Source of the DNA: Microplitis mediator
Taxonomy: Eukaryota; Arthropoda; Insecta; Hymenoptera; Braconidae
DNA: 64,000 bases
NCBI RefSeq assembly: GCF_029852145.1
Contig: NC_079975.1
Location: 20,589,364-20,653,363, forward strand
Direction of reading: 5' to 3'
Positions 1 through 11,159 of this stretch are shown piece by piece. The notes below the pieces were generated by a model, which saw only the letters and a list, made by a program, of their open reading frames with translations, did no database searches and was not told the DNA's origin. The translations under genes and the position numbers were made by a program. The first letter of the stretch is position 1. Each line of letters begins with the position of its first letter.

Positions 1-156
1 AAAACAATAACTTCCCAATTTTTTGAAAATCGTCGATTTTCTTAGCGGGAAGTTAAAAATTTATTGGTTTCTAGTTGATTTTCGAAAAACGCTGAAAAAT
101 GCGATGTTTTGACGGATAAATAGTTCTTTTTATGGTCAAATTACCATTATCATATA

Positions 157-300
157 CGATGTTTCAGTTTGGTTTTAAAAAATATTAAATGTATGTTTCC
201 CCAAAAAATAATATGTATTCATATTATTGCAATTGCTTAAAATTTTTTGTGATGACACATGGGTTTCAAAGTTATTATTTACAATACAATGGTAAATTCA
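157..300 (-). promoter_or_regulatory. duplicated upstream region, copy 1 (possible promoter of an off-window gene)
   Basis: This stretch closely matches 2250-2375, which lies just upstream of the small secreted-peptide gene. Shared runs include GATGTTTCAGTT, ATATTAAATGTATGTTTCC and TATGTATTCATATTATTGCAA. A weaker match to the same block lies near 11240-11300 upstream of the giant repeat gene. By position, it would serve a minus-strand gene starting left of about 120 and running out of the window. I see no clean TATA box or coding exon in 1-156, so it could also be an orphaned promoter copy. Confidence 0.45.
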
Positions 301-1637
301 CAGGGAGGTGGACAATAAAAGCAAAATTAGAATTTAATTTCGACCATATATTGGACGTTTCGTCCCTTTATTGGGACTTCTTCAGCAACTTGATCATATA
401 AATTCTATCGTCTACTAGATGTTATTGGGACATACGTCATTCTTAATAATATAAAAATAATTAGCATTATTTAATATTTTAATTACATTAAAAAATAACA
501 AAAAACGAAATAAAGATAAACTCCAATTTATGTGACACTCAATACATATACTCTCAACTAGTGTGACACTTGAAGCAGGATTGGGTTTTATTAATTCTTT
601 GAAAACGAAAGGAATATTTCTCTCAGGGTAATAAAACTGGGTATATTCTTGAGACAAAATACAAGCTATAACTTGTACATAAACCAAATGTAACTGTAGG
701 ATGTAAGGACCTAGGATAAGAAATATATAGAAATAAATATTTAGTCTTAACTAGCTCTCAAAGCTGTAAGCACGTATCTTCCGATTGCTCTTTTCAGTTA
801 TAAATAAAATCACAGTTAAAATTAATAAAGACATAATTCATTTAAATAGAACTGAATACGATCCTGTAACCTTCCTCATTTCCAACAGCGGGCTTAATAA
901 ATTTTTAGTTTTGGATGAATAAATTTTAGAGCCTGCCCTGCATGGAAATATATATATATATATTTATATATATATATGATGACAGACATATCATACACTG
1001 ATTCGCTGACGAGTGATAAAATTAAAAACTTTGAAAAAATGATTCTTGTGCTATTTAAATGAGAAATCGAAAATTGCGATGACGCGGTTGTTAATATTAA
1101 TATTAAGAGTTCAAACTTAAACGGTATATTTTTTTCGTCATCTCAAACAATATTTTTCGTATAATTTTTGAAAAAAACAATGATCGATTTTTTTGACACA
1201 GTCTAACATAATATATATACATATTTTTGTACAGAAATAGTTATATTACTCTTATTCAAAAATAACTACCATGTTTTTAATTGGGAATTGTAATGATTCA
1301 TTCTTTGTTTTTGCAGTTTTGTTCTGACCGTTTTTTTAAAAAAACAATACACGTTAATATTATGACTATGGGTTTAAAAAAATTACCGTTATCACCTGAT
1401 ATAATAAACGTTATGTTCCAAAATTATGTTTTGAATTATTCAATTATTCGAGTTTGTAATAATGTGTTCAGTGAATATCTTTACACACATTTAAATAAAA
1501 AATAAATTTATTATTAAAAATTCTTTATTTAATAAACGAACTTTTCACAATAGAACATTTTTACTATTTTAGCTGATTCATAATAATAGTTAGTATGAAT
1601 TCTTGCAGTTTATCTTCAATATGATTAACTACGTAAA
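301..1637. other. AT-rich intergenic DNA, no gene recognised
   Basis: There is no convincing coding sequence here; short open frames lack recognisable motifs or splice context. A match to 2400-2425 (GATGAATAAATTT...AGAGCCTG) at about 914-937 shows that the duplicated upstream block continues after roughly 600 bp of copy-1-specific DNA. An AT dinucleotide tract lies at 951-978. The sequence TGACACAGTCTA at 1191-1202 matches the end of the hAT-like elements at 13967 and 41418, but I found no partner end. Confidence 0.5.
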
Positions 1638-1643
1638 TTTATT
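1638..1643 (-). terminator. poly(A) signal of the small secreted-peptide gene
   Basis: AATAAA on the minus strand, 44 nt after the predicted stop codon at 1687-1689. Confidence 0.5.
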
Positions 1644-1686
1644 ACATAGTTATCGTGGTCTTCTTTGTTGGAATTGAAAGATTAAA

Positions 1687-2049
1687 TTACCTATAATAAA
1701 AAAAAAAAAGATAAATTAAAAAATATTTGGGACAAATTTACTGAGAAAGCGAAATTCTTATAAAGAAAATACTTACGCTATAGGCATAAGACCGCTCCTG
1801 AAAAAAACAATGACAATTTAATATATAATGCAGTTAACTATTCGTCTTTAGTGTATAAAAAGTACATAGTAAATCTATTTAATTGGGTTTTATCACTTAC
1901 GTCATACCAGTGATGCCACTAAGAGCACTAGACCCTGCTTGGGAACTAGCCCCTGAATTTGCTCCAGAAGCTGCTGCAGCGCCGTAAACACTCTTAACTG
2001 ATAGACAAACCAGCATAGCAGCGATCAGGAATATGATTGCGAAACGCAT
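1687..2049 (-). CDS. small secreted peptide, 57 residues, three coding exons
   Basis: Coding exons read 2049-1901, 1797-1777 (a 21-nt micro-exon) and 1690-1687, all bounded by AG/GT with donors GTAAGT. The joined frame is open for 57 codons. The product starts MRFAIIFLIAAMLVCLSV, a typical signal peptide with likely cleavage after VYG near residue 23. The mature part is about 34 residues, rich in Ala, Ser and Gly (SGANSGASSQAGSSALSG), without Cys, and ends SGLMPIA. The first coding exon begins at 2058, nine nt before the ATG, behind a TATA-driven leader exon. If the first coding intron is retained, the donor itself supplies TAA and the peptide stops at 49-50 residues. I do not recognise a family. 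Its architecture matches the giant repeat gene at 5622-11125, so I infer a shared origin and a secreted role such as a glandular product. Confidence 0.7.
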
Positions 2050-2137
2050 CTTGATTTTCTATCAGAATTTATAATTTAATAGAGCAATTAATTATTTGGT
2101 TAAGAAATAATTATTTTTTTAAAAAATGACTGCTTAC

Positions 2138-2190
2138 TTTTATAATATTCGGCTTCAAAAACAGAAGTTAAGTTCTTTAGTCAGAATCGT
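2138..2190 (-). promoter_or_regulatory. 5' leader exon of the small peptide gene
   Basis: Non-coding exon between the expected start site (about 30 nt after the TATA box) and a donor GTAAGC after position 2138. Its end, GCCGAATATTATAAAA|GTAAG, resembles the leader end of the giant repeat gene, GCCGATATTATC|GTAAG. The intron would end at AG before 2058. The transcription start is estimated, not seen. Confidence 0.5.
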
Positions 2191-2216
2191 TGTATGCAGT
2201 TTTGGAAACTGTTCGG

Positions 2217-2224
2217 TATTTATA
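2217..2224 (-). promoter_or_regulatory. TATA box of the small peptide gene
   Basis: TATAAATA on the minus strand inside GGTATAAATACC, upstream of a donor-bounded leader exon. The spacing fits a start site near 2190. Confidence 0.6.
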
Positions 2225-2440
2225 CCCCTAGTTATATCATTAAATAAATAAATGATGTTTCAGTTCAGTTTTTAAAAATATTAAATGTATGTTTCCATAA
2301 ACAAAAATATGTATTCATATTATTGCAATTGGATGAAATCTTTTGTGATGACGGGTTTCAAAGATATTATTTACAATCCTTGAATAATTTTGTATTTTCT
2401 GATGAATAAATTTAAAGAGCCTGTTGAGGGATATGTGTGT
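2225..2440. repeat. duplicated upstream region, copy 2
   Basis: The main homology to 157-300 runs over about 2250-2375, and a second block near 2400-2425 matches about 914-937. It forms the proximal upstream region of the small peptide gene, so control sequence was duplicated along with this gene family. Confidence 0.5.
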
Positions 2441-2891
2441 GTGTATATTTCAATAAATATAAAAATTTTCCATTGACTTTTCGATGAAGTGTTTATTAAG
2501 ATTTCGATATCATCAAATTTTTATGATACCTATTAATAACGAATGGAACGCATAGTAATATAAATATGGTACCGCTAGACGGATGAAAGGAACCCTAATA
2601 TATTAGAAAAATCATACCGTAAGTATAAAAAATTTTTCCATAATGTATAGCAACCTTTCCCATGCACGCAGAAATTATTCTTTTTTGAAATGCTATCGTG
2701 TCATAGTATAATGCCGGACCATGTCGGCCTCCTGTCATAAATTGGAATACACACGTTCAAAAATTACAATGGCCGTAGTAATTTTTGCATGTGTTTATTT
2801 CTATTTTCGTTAAATAGCCGACTATAATAGATGGGAACAATTGTCATATTATAGAAACAATTCTTATATATTATGAGAACACTTTCCAGTA

Positions 2892-3340
2892 CACTGTAAA
2901 AAATCACCGGGGTAAGTCCAAGCGGTGTAGGTGTTAAAATAATCGGTGTTAAATTTACCCCCGAAAGCGGTGTGAAAATAACGCCGCCACCGGTGTAAAT
3001 ATTCTTTACCGGTGTTAAAATATTTTACTTTTTGAATATTTTTACTCACTCGATCACTATACTTGTTAATAAATGATATTTTTTATGAATTTTCACAAAG
3101 AACTGACATTTTTTGTGTTTTATAATCTTTAAAGTTAATACTCCAAACGGACGCAGTTTACCCAGCTTTTACACCAGTATTACTCCGCTTTTACACCGAT
3201 TACCCCACTTTTACTCCGCTTTCACACCGGATACCCCGATTTAACACCGGTGTATTACTCCTCTTACACCGGTGTAATTTCATTTTTACACCGGGCGGAG
3301 TTAAAACGAGTCCATTTTTAACACCGCTCTTTTTACAGTG
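2892..3340. mobile_element. CACTGTAAAAA MITE, copy 1 (TA target duplication)
   Basis: A 449-bp element begins CACTGTAAAAAATCACC, ends TTTTTACAGTG and is flanked by TA on both sides. The subterminal parts are built from repeated CCGGTGTAAA / TTTACACCGG motifs. A unique core of about 120 bp (TTACTCACTCGATCACTATACTTG onwards) is shared with the copies at 4724 and 27559. TA duplications and CACTG ends suggest a non-autonomous Tc1/mariner-type element. It carries no coding sequence. Confidence 0.8.
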
Positions 3341-3639
3341 TATGCATTGAAATGATTACCATGGAAAAACCTGTTCTTATATTATTATGTGGATCATCCA
3401 AAAATATCATGAAAACAGGCTTTATACTTTGTAACGTGTTGTTTTACTGGACTTTTCCCTGCTGCTTTAGCTCGCCGGAGTCCAAGGATTGTTTGGGAGA
3501 ATTAAACATAAATTTGCCTTCCTTTATTTAACAATGTTTATCAGTGGTAAACAGGATTACGATACAATAATAACAATATCGTTTACAATTAAACAATAGT
3601 ATAAATTATGAATATTAATTTATACAGTAGAAAATGAAA

Positions 3640-4160
3640 AAGAAAAGGTTACTAGTACCGAATTTACCCGTTCGCGGCGTTATATTTACGGTTTCCGATC
3701 ACGGGGTACCAACTGGCTACGGCGCCGGGCTTGTTGGCTACGCGGGTTACCTCCTTCCCCACAAATCGTGGACTACTCCCAGCAAAACTAGTTTCCCCTC
3801 CTACCGGTGACTCGACGTCTTCAGGTGGCCCTAAAAGCTACACCCAGGGACAAGCGGATCAAATCTTGCAAGCCCCACCTACTCGGTCTGTGATCACCTA
3901 CAGTACTTTGACAGAAGTCCAAAGTACTGGGATATCCGGTTATCTTACCTCAATTTTCCCCAACGGGACTATTGCGGCAAGGTAAAGGCCAAATATTCAG
4001 TAGAATCAAAATTCTTACTGAATATTCACCGTCCAAAATGGTTGATCTAATACGGATTTTACATTGGTACTTAAAGGTTCAAGCAACCTTTGTACCAGTG
4101 GAAACAAACGAAATGATTTGTCCCTCTATCGGCGGCTCGGGTACTAGTAAGAATGTAAGA
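3640..4160. other. GC-richer unidentified segment between two inverted MITEs
   Basis: This segment stands out from its AT-rich surroundings. It is bounded by TTACTAGTACCGA (3649) and its inverse TCGGGTACTAGTAA (4135-4148), an 11-14 bp terminal inverted repeat. A hairpin (ATATTCAGTAGAAT ... ATTCTTACTGAATAT) lies at about 3990-4024. An 84-codon open frame on the plus strand (3731-3985), rich in Thr, Ser and Pro, has no motif I recognise. It could be a fragment of an LTR or another element, or a captured host segment. Confidence 0.35.
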
Positions 4161-4723
4161 AAAAGTATAAGTATTTTATTAGCAACTCAAAGTGTTTGAA
4201 TTTTGCTGTTGTCGATCCATAAGCTTACGAATGAATGTGTTCAAAGATACAGAATAATTCGTTTTCATGAAAAAGAATTGAATGATACAAATTAACTTAG
4301 AAAAATAAGCCTACGAATGGATAGACTATAAGAAAATGAATAATCTCTTTCCTTTAAAAAGAATTAAATGATATAGAAAAAAATAAACGATACGAGAAAA
4401 ACAGAGTCACAATTAATTTCAGCGCAGTATAAATAACAGTTAAATTTACAAAATCATAAAATAATACAATAATTATTTCTCAACGCAGAAAAAAAAATGT
4501 AAAAGGATTGACTCTTAGAGCTTAACAAAATTATATTTGATATATTTTTTTTTTTTTTTTTCCACACACTATTTACAGGTTCTTCACAACTTACAGAAGT
4601 ATTTCTTATTAATAGTGAGATCATTGTTCGTCATTTGGGGAACATGATCCATAGAACATAGGAACAATGTTCGTATGTGTATACAAACAAACCGTTTCTG
4701 AAATATTAAGGTGACCATTCCTA

Positions 4724-5262
4724 CACTGTAAAAAGAGCGGTGTTAAAAATGGACCCATTTTAACTCCGCCCGGTGTTAAAATAAAATTACACCGGTGTAG
4801 GAGGAGTAATTCACCGATATTAAAAATACCGGTGCTAAATCAGGGAAAACCGTTGTAAATGTGGAATAAAATCGGTGTAAAAGCGGGGTAACCGGTGTAA
4901 ATGCGGAGTAATACTGGTGTAAAAGCTGGGTAAACTGCGTCCATTTGGAGTATTAACTTTAAAGATTATAAAACACAAAAAATGTCAGTTCTTTATGAAA
5001 ATTAATAAAAAATATCATTTATTAACAAGTATAGTGATCGAGTAAGTAAAAATATTCACAAAATAAAATATTTTAACATCGGTAAAGAATAGCTACACCA
5101 GCGGCGGCGTTATTTTAACACCGGAGAATTTTTTTTAACACCGGTACAGAATATTTACACCGGCGGCGGCGTTATTTTCACACCGCTTTCGGTGTTGAAA
5201 TTTGACACCGCAAATTTTGACACCTACACCGCTTGGATTTACCCCGGTGATTTTTTACAGTG
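4724..5262. mobile_element. CACTGTAAAAA MITE, copy 2, inverted relative to copy 1
   Basis: A 539-bp element has CACTGTAAAAAGAGCGG at the left and GATTTTTTACAGTG at the right, with TA on both sides. Its core reads as the reverse complement of the core at 2892-3340. It is longer because extra ACACCGG / CCGGTGT units are present. With copy 1 it frames 3341-4723. Confidence 0.8.
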
Positions 5263-5554
5263 TATACGTTACAGAGGATCTTCATATTTATGGTGTACTT
5301 TTCATAATTAAGGAATATTGCCTATAGTATAGGACCCCTGCTTAGAAAAAACGATAGATTCTCATAGATGTATGTGTAATGCGTATATAACACTTGTCAT
5401 AGAACTCATTAATTTTTTATTAAAATCTCTTCAGAAATCAATGAGAATGCATCGAATTTTATAAGAATATTTTGAACAAGAAATAGTTTCTATACGAAAA
5501 TAGGATTTTATGTATGTATAGAAAACATCATTTGTATTAAATAAAACATTGCTT

Positions 5555-5560
5555 TTTATT
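5555..5560 (-). terminator. poly(A) signal of the giant repeat-protein gene
   Basis: AATAAA on the minus strand, 62 nt beyond the predicted stop codon at 5622-5624. This supports 5622-5736 as the terminal exon. Confidence 0.55.
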
Positions 5561-5621
5561 GTACAGTCCTTACAAGATCGTATTGCTAATTTTCCAACTC
5601 GTCAGAAAATGGTTATGAAGA

Positions 5622-8600
5622 TCAGAATAAAAATGACAATATCGGTGGATGGTATATCATGTAGGAAACAAGGTTTCGTACATTCGTCAAACTAGGCTCT
5701 ACAGCAACTGCTGGGGTGAAACTAAGAATATTTCCTCTGAAAAACGATAAAAAATTTAGCTTATGGTGATTTATGTTTATCATAGAAAAAACAAATAAAT
5801 ACTTTGTTTCTAATTCATAAGTAAATAGCAAATTTCAAATCACTTACGTATAAACTTTTTGGTCACTGTTAGTATTTTGTCTGTTGTTATTAGAATAACT
5901 GTTCACACCAATCTTTTCAATTGTGTTACCAATCGTGTTTTGCAACAAATGATAACCGTTATTGAATAGGCCAGTATTACTTATAACAGCATTCTCGATA
6001 GCATTGCTGACAGAATTGAAGCCGTCAATTATTCCAGGAGAAGTTGGTACAGGTGTTTGAATAGTAATTGGAACAGCATTATCTACTAAACTATTAGCGC
6101 TATTAATTTGACCCGTATTTGCAATAGCGCTACTAGAAGTTCTGACAACAGTATTTCCTACTGGGTCAATAGCAGGAGTACTTACAACAGTATTAACATT
6201 AGTACTGTCTACGGGGCCTGCATTGATTACGGGAGGACTATCCACTGTCTTTACCACAGAGTTATTAACAGCATTATTGAGATCGTGATTAACAGTTTGA
6301 TCGAGAGTATTATTGGTAATATTGGTTGCTAAGTTACTACTGGTGTTCTCTGAAGCATTTGCTACAGTATTTCCACTAATATCATCAGCGGTTGGTCCAA
6401 TTATTTCACTGCTATTCTTTCCATCCGTATGCTCTGCGGCGTTATCAGAAGGACTACTAATGGTATTCACTATCGGGATAGATCCACTATTGTTCTCAGG
6501 ATGGTTGTTAGGTGTGGGTTCAAGATTATTATCGATAGGTAAAGCTGTTAGATTACCACTACTCTTGTCTTTAGAAGGATTTCCTGCAGTGATGGCACTA
6601 ATATTAACAACAGCATTTGCTGCTGAGTTATCAATATCATTGTTTCCTACAGTGCTATCTACAGGACTGCTGACAGCTTGCGATACAGAGTTATTATCAC
6701 TGTTGATATTACTGTTGTTTTTAACGATGAGACTGGGGGTATTGTCAACAGTACTTCCTGCGGGCTTATCGTCGTTGCTTTCTAGAATATTTCCTACAAC
6801 GCCATTAGTATTGGAAACAATACTTCCTACAGAGTTATCAGGATTAGTGTTTTCCTTCATATTTCCTCCTGTACTATCAACAACCGGTGATCTTACAGGT
6901 TTGTCATCGTCTTTGTTTTTCGGCGCATTTTCTACAATTCCATTAGTATTGGAAACAGTACTTCCTGCTGCATTATCAGGACTAATATTTCCATTTGTGT
7001 TTCCGACAGTACTATCAACGGTTTGTGATCCTACAGGTTTGTTATCGTCCTTGTTTTTCGGCGCATTTTCTACAATTCCATTAGTATTAGAAGCATTACT
7101 TACAGCTGAATTATCAGGACTAGTACTTCCATTAATATTTCCTACAGTACTATCAACAGTCTGTGATCCTACAGGTTTGTCATCGTCTTTGTTTTTCGGC
7201 GCATTTTCTACAATTCCATTAGTATTAGAAGCATTACTTACGGCTGAATTATCAGGACTAGTATTTCCATTAATATTTCCTACAGTACTATCAACAGTCT
7301 GTGATCCTACAGGTTTGTCATCGTCTTTGTTTTTCGGCGCATTTTCTACAATTACATTAGTATTAGAAGCATTACTTACGGCTGAATTATCAGGACTAGT
7401 ATTTCCATTAATATTTCCTACAGTACTATCAACAGTCTGTGATCCTACAGGTTTGTCATCGTCTTTGTTTTTCGGCGCATTTTCTACAATTCCATTAGTA
7501 TTGGAAACAGTACTTCCTGCTGCATTATCAGGACTAATAATTCCATTTGTGTTTCCTACAGTACTATCAACACTCTGTGATCCTACAGGTTTGTCATCGT
7601 CTTTGTTTTTCGGTGCATTTTCTACAATTACATTAGTATTGGAAACAGTACTTCCTGCTGCATTATCAGGACTAGTACTTCCATTAATATTTCCTACAGT
7701 ACTATCAACAGTCTGTGATCCTACAGGTTTGTCATCGTCTTTGTTTTTCGGCGCATTTTCTACAATTCCATTAGTATTGGAAACAGTACTTCCTGCTGCA
7801 TTATCAGGACTAATAATTCCATTTGTGTTTCCTACAGTACTATCAACACTCTGTGATCCTACAGGTTTGTCATCGTCTTTGTTTTTCGGTGCATTTTCTA
7901 CAATTACATTAGTATTAGAAGCATTACTTACGGCTGAATTATCAGGACTAGTATTTCCATTAATATTTCCTACAGTACTATCAACAGTCTGTGATCCTAC
8001 AGGTTTGTCATCGTCTTTGTTTTTCGGCGCATTTTCTACAATTCCATTAGTATTGGAAACAGTACTTCCTGCTGCATTATCAGGACTAATATTTCCATTT
8101 GTGTTTCCTAGAGTACTATCAACAGTCTGTGATCCTACAGGTTTGTCATCGTCTTTGTTTTTCGGCGCATTTTCTACAATTCCATTAGTATTAGAAGCAT
8201 TACTTACGGCTGAATTATCAGGACTAGTATTTCCATTAATATTTCCTACAGTACTATCAACAGTCTGTGATCCTACAGGTTTGTCATCGTCTTTGTTTTT
8301 CGGCGCATTTTCTACAATTCCATTAGTATTGGAAACAGTACTTCCTGCTGCATTATCAGGACTAATATTTCCATTTGTGTTTCCTAGAGTACTATCAACA
8401 GTCTGTGATCCTACAGGTTTGTCATCGTCTTTGTTTTTCGGCACATTTTCTACAATTCCATTAGTATTAGAAGCATTACTTACGGCTGAATTATCAGGAC
8501 TAGTATTTCCATTAATGCTTCCTACAGTACTATCAACAGCCTGTGATCCTACAGGTTTGTCATCGTCTTTGTTTTTCGGCGCATTTTCTACAATTCCATT

Positions 8601-10955
8601 AGTATTGGAAGCATGACTTCCCGCTGCATTATCAGGACTAATATTTCCATTTGTGTTTCCTACAGTACTATCAACGGTTTGTGATCCTACAGGTTTGTTA
8701 TCGTCCTTGTTTTTTGGCGCATTTTCTACAATTCCATTAGTATTGGAAACAGAACTTCCTGCTGCATTATCAGGACTAGTATTTCCATTCATATTTCCTA
8801 CAGTACTACCAACGGTTTGTGATCCTACAGGTTTGTTATCGTCCTTGTTTTTTGGCGCATTTTCTACAATTCCATTAGTATTGGAAACAGAACTTCCTGC
8901 TGCATTATCAGGACTAGTATTTCCATTTATATTTCCTACAGTACTATCAACGGTTTGTGATCCTACAGGTTTGTTATCGTCCTTGTTTTTTGGCACATTT
9001 TCTACAATTCTATTAGTATTGGAAACAGAACTTCCTGCTGCATTATCAGGACTAGTATTTCCATTCATATTTCCTACAGTACTATCAACGGTTTGTGATC
9101 CTACAGGTTTGTTATCGTCCTTGTTTTTTGGCGCATTTTCTACAATTCCATTAGTATTGGAAACAGAACTTCCTGCTGCATTATCAGGACTAGTATTTCC
9201 ATTTATATTTCCTACAGTACTATCAACGGTTTGTGATCCTACAGGTTTGTTATCGTCCTTGTTTTTTGGCGCATTTTCTACAATTCCATTAGTATTGGAA
9301 ACAGTACTTCCTGCTGCATTATCAGGACTAATATTTCCATTTGTGTTTCCTACAGTACTATCAACAGCCTGTGATCCTACAGGTTTGTCATCGTCTTTGT
9401 TTTTCGGCGCATTTTCTACAATTCCATTAGTATTGGAAGCATGACTTCCCGCTGCATTATCAGGACTAATATTTCCATTTGTGTTTCCTACAGTACTATC
9501 AACGGTTTGTGATCCTACAGGTTTGTTATCGTCCTTGTTTTTTGGCGCATTTTCTACAATTCCATTAGTATTGGAAACAGAACTTCCTGCTGCATTATCA
9601 GGACTAGTATTTCCATTCATATTTCCTACAGTACTACCAACGGTTTGTGATCCTACAGGTTTGTTATCGTCCTTGTTTTTTGGCGCATTTTCTACAATTT
9701 CATTAGTATTGGAAACAGAACTTCCTGCTGCATTATCAGGACTAGTATTTCCATTTATATTTCCTACAGTACTATCAACGGTTTGTGATCCTACAGGTTT
9801 GTTATCGTCCTTGTTTTTTGGCACATTTTCTACAATTCTATTAGTATTGGAAACAGAACTTCCTGCTGCATTATCAGGACTAGTATTTCCATTCATATTT
9901 CCTACAGTACTATCAACGGTTTGTGATCCTACAGGTTTGTTATCGTCCTTGTTTTTTGGCGCATTTTCTACAATTCCATTAGTATTGGAAACAGAACTTC
10001 CTGCTGCATTATCAGGACTAGTATTTCCATTTATATTTCCTACAGTACTATCAACGGTTTGTGATCCTACAGGTTTGTTATCGTCCTTGTTTTTTGGCGC
10101 ATTTTCTACAATTCCATTAGTATTGGAAACAGAACTTCCTGCTGCATTATCAGGACTAGTATTTCCATTCATATTTCCTACAGTACTATCAACGGTTTGT
10201 GATCCTACAGGTTTGTTATCGTCCTCGTTTCTCGGCGCATTTTCTACAATTCCATTAGTATTGGAAACAGAACTTCCTGCTGAATTATCAGGACTAGTAT
10301 TCCCATTCATATTTCCTACAGTACTTTCAACAGCCTGTGTTTTTACAGTCTTATCATCCCTATTTTCCGGAGCATTTTCTACAATTCCATGAGGATCGGA
10401 AACAGTACTTCCTGCTGAGGTATCAGGCCTACTATCTCTATTTATAATTCCTACCGTGTTATCAAGTGCACTGCCACCGGTATTGGCTATCGAGTTATCA
10501 CTGCTGGGATTGACAGGGTATCCTGCAAAGTTATTACCATTGTGATTTCCCCTAGCATTTCTAATTGAGTGACTTAGAGTATTGGCAGAAGTATGACCTA
10601 CTAAGTTGTGACCATTATTGTGTCTTCCAGTATGTCTTACCTTGTTGTCTACACTATTTTTAATGCTGTTGTCTACTGATTTATAGCCTCTATTTCTTTT
10701 ATCAATATTTCCTCTATTACTATGAAGCCTATTATCGAAATTTTGTCTTCCAGCGTGATTAATGCCACTATTTACAGTTGATTCTCTCAGACCATTTATT
10801 CTTTTTTGATTATCACTGTCGTAACCGTTATTATCCCCTCTCTCATTTCGTAAGGTTTTCATCAAATTGTTATCAGTGTTTTCTTGTCGATCATACGGAA
10901 TTGTTGTCACATATACTGGCATAGCAGCCATCATGAGGAACATCAATATCCGCAT
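5622..10955 (-). CDS. giant secreted Asn/Asp/Ser/Thr/Gly-rich repeat protein, about 1740 residues
   Basis: Coding exons are 10955-5848 and 5736-5622, joined in frame through donor AC|GTAAGT and acceptor TTTTTCAG|A. The total is 5223 nt. I start at MRILMFLMMAAMPVYV because an acceptor (TTTTGGCCAG|G at 10965) removes the 16 upstream in-frame codons, as in the small gene at 1687-2049. Order: signal peptide (1 to about 19); a basic Asn-rich stretch (to about 190); 25 tandem 46-residue units carrying KPVGSQTVDSTVGN, SPDNAAGS and NGIVENAPKNKDD; degenerate Asn/Ser/Val units; then a 38-residue C-terminus from exon 3 that ends in a hydrophobic LSFLF. There are no Cys in the repeats and no known enzymatic motif. 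It is probably a secreted, disordered structural or glandular protein. Unspliced RNA would stop at TAA inside the donor, 37 residues short. Family not recognised. Confidence 0.75.
6895..10344 (-). repeat. tandem array of 25 coding repeats, 138-bp period
   Basis: The marker ACAGGTTTGT(C/T)ATC recurs at exactly 138-bp steps from 6895 to 10207 without any length change, so every unit is 46 codons. Higher-order copying is visible: the block around 8600-9430 repeats around 9430-10260 with an 828-bp (six-unit) offset, including the rare variant GSHASN. Two-unit (276-bp) alternations fill 7400-8460. This pattern fits unequal crossing-over or gene conversion under selection for reading frame. Confidence 0.9.
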
Positions 10956-11082
10956 GTTGTTATTCCTGGCCAAAATAAGTTTATCAGGCATATTATGAGT
11001 CATCAGTATATATATATATATATATATATATGTGATTATAATTAAAAAAAAATATTCATTTATTTATTTATATTGTACTTAC

Positions 11083-11125
11083 GATAATATCGGCAAGCCC
11101 AAGACAAAAATTTCAGAATTATGTA
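11083..11125 (-). promoter_or_regulatory. 5' leader exon of the giant repeat-protein gene
   Basis: A non-coding exon ends GCCGATATTATC|GTAAGT, with its donor at 11082-11077. The intron runs to the acceptor before 10965 and contains an AT microsatellite (11008-11030). The start is estimated from the TATA box about 30 nt upstream. Confidence 0.5.
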
Positions 11126-11150
11126 AATTTATTAAACTTTATTATAACCT

Positions 11151-11158
11151 ATATATAC
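11151..11158 (-). promoter_or_regulatory. TATA box of the giant repeat-protein gene
   Basis: TATATATA within GGTATATATAGG on the minus strand, placed relative to the leader exon as in the paralogous small gene. Further upstream (about 11240-11300) the sequence resembles the duplicated block at 157-300 and 2250-2375 (TTGCGATAACATGAAT). Confidence 0.45.
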
Positions 11159-11159
11159 C

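Noticed and set aside
6313..10392. Three long plus-strand open frames encoding Leu/Phe-rich repeats
   Set aside because: They mirror the minus-strand repeat gene, which has a signal peptide, splice sites, TATA box and poly(A) signal. The plus frames have none of these, so they are not annotated as genes.
10956..11003. Sixteen extra N-terminal codons (MTHNMPDK..) of the giant repeat protein
   Set aside because: A good acceptor (TTTTGGCCAG) at 10966-10967 and a leader exon with GTAAGT at 11082 make the ATG at 10955 the better start, as in the paralogous gene.
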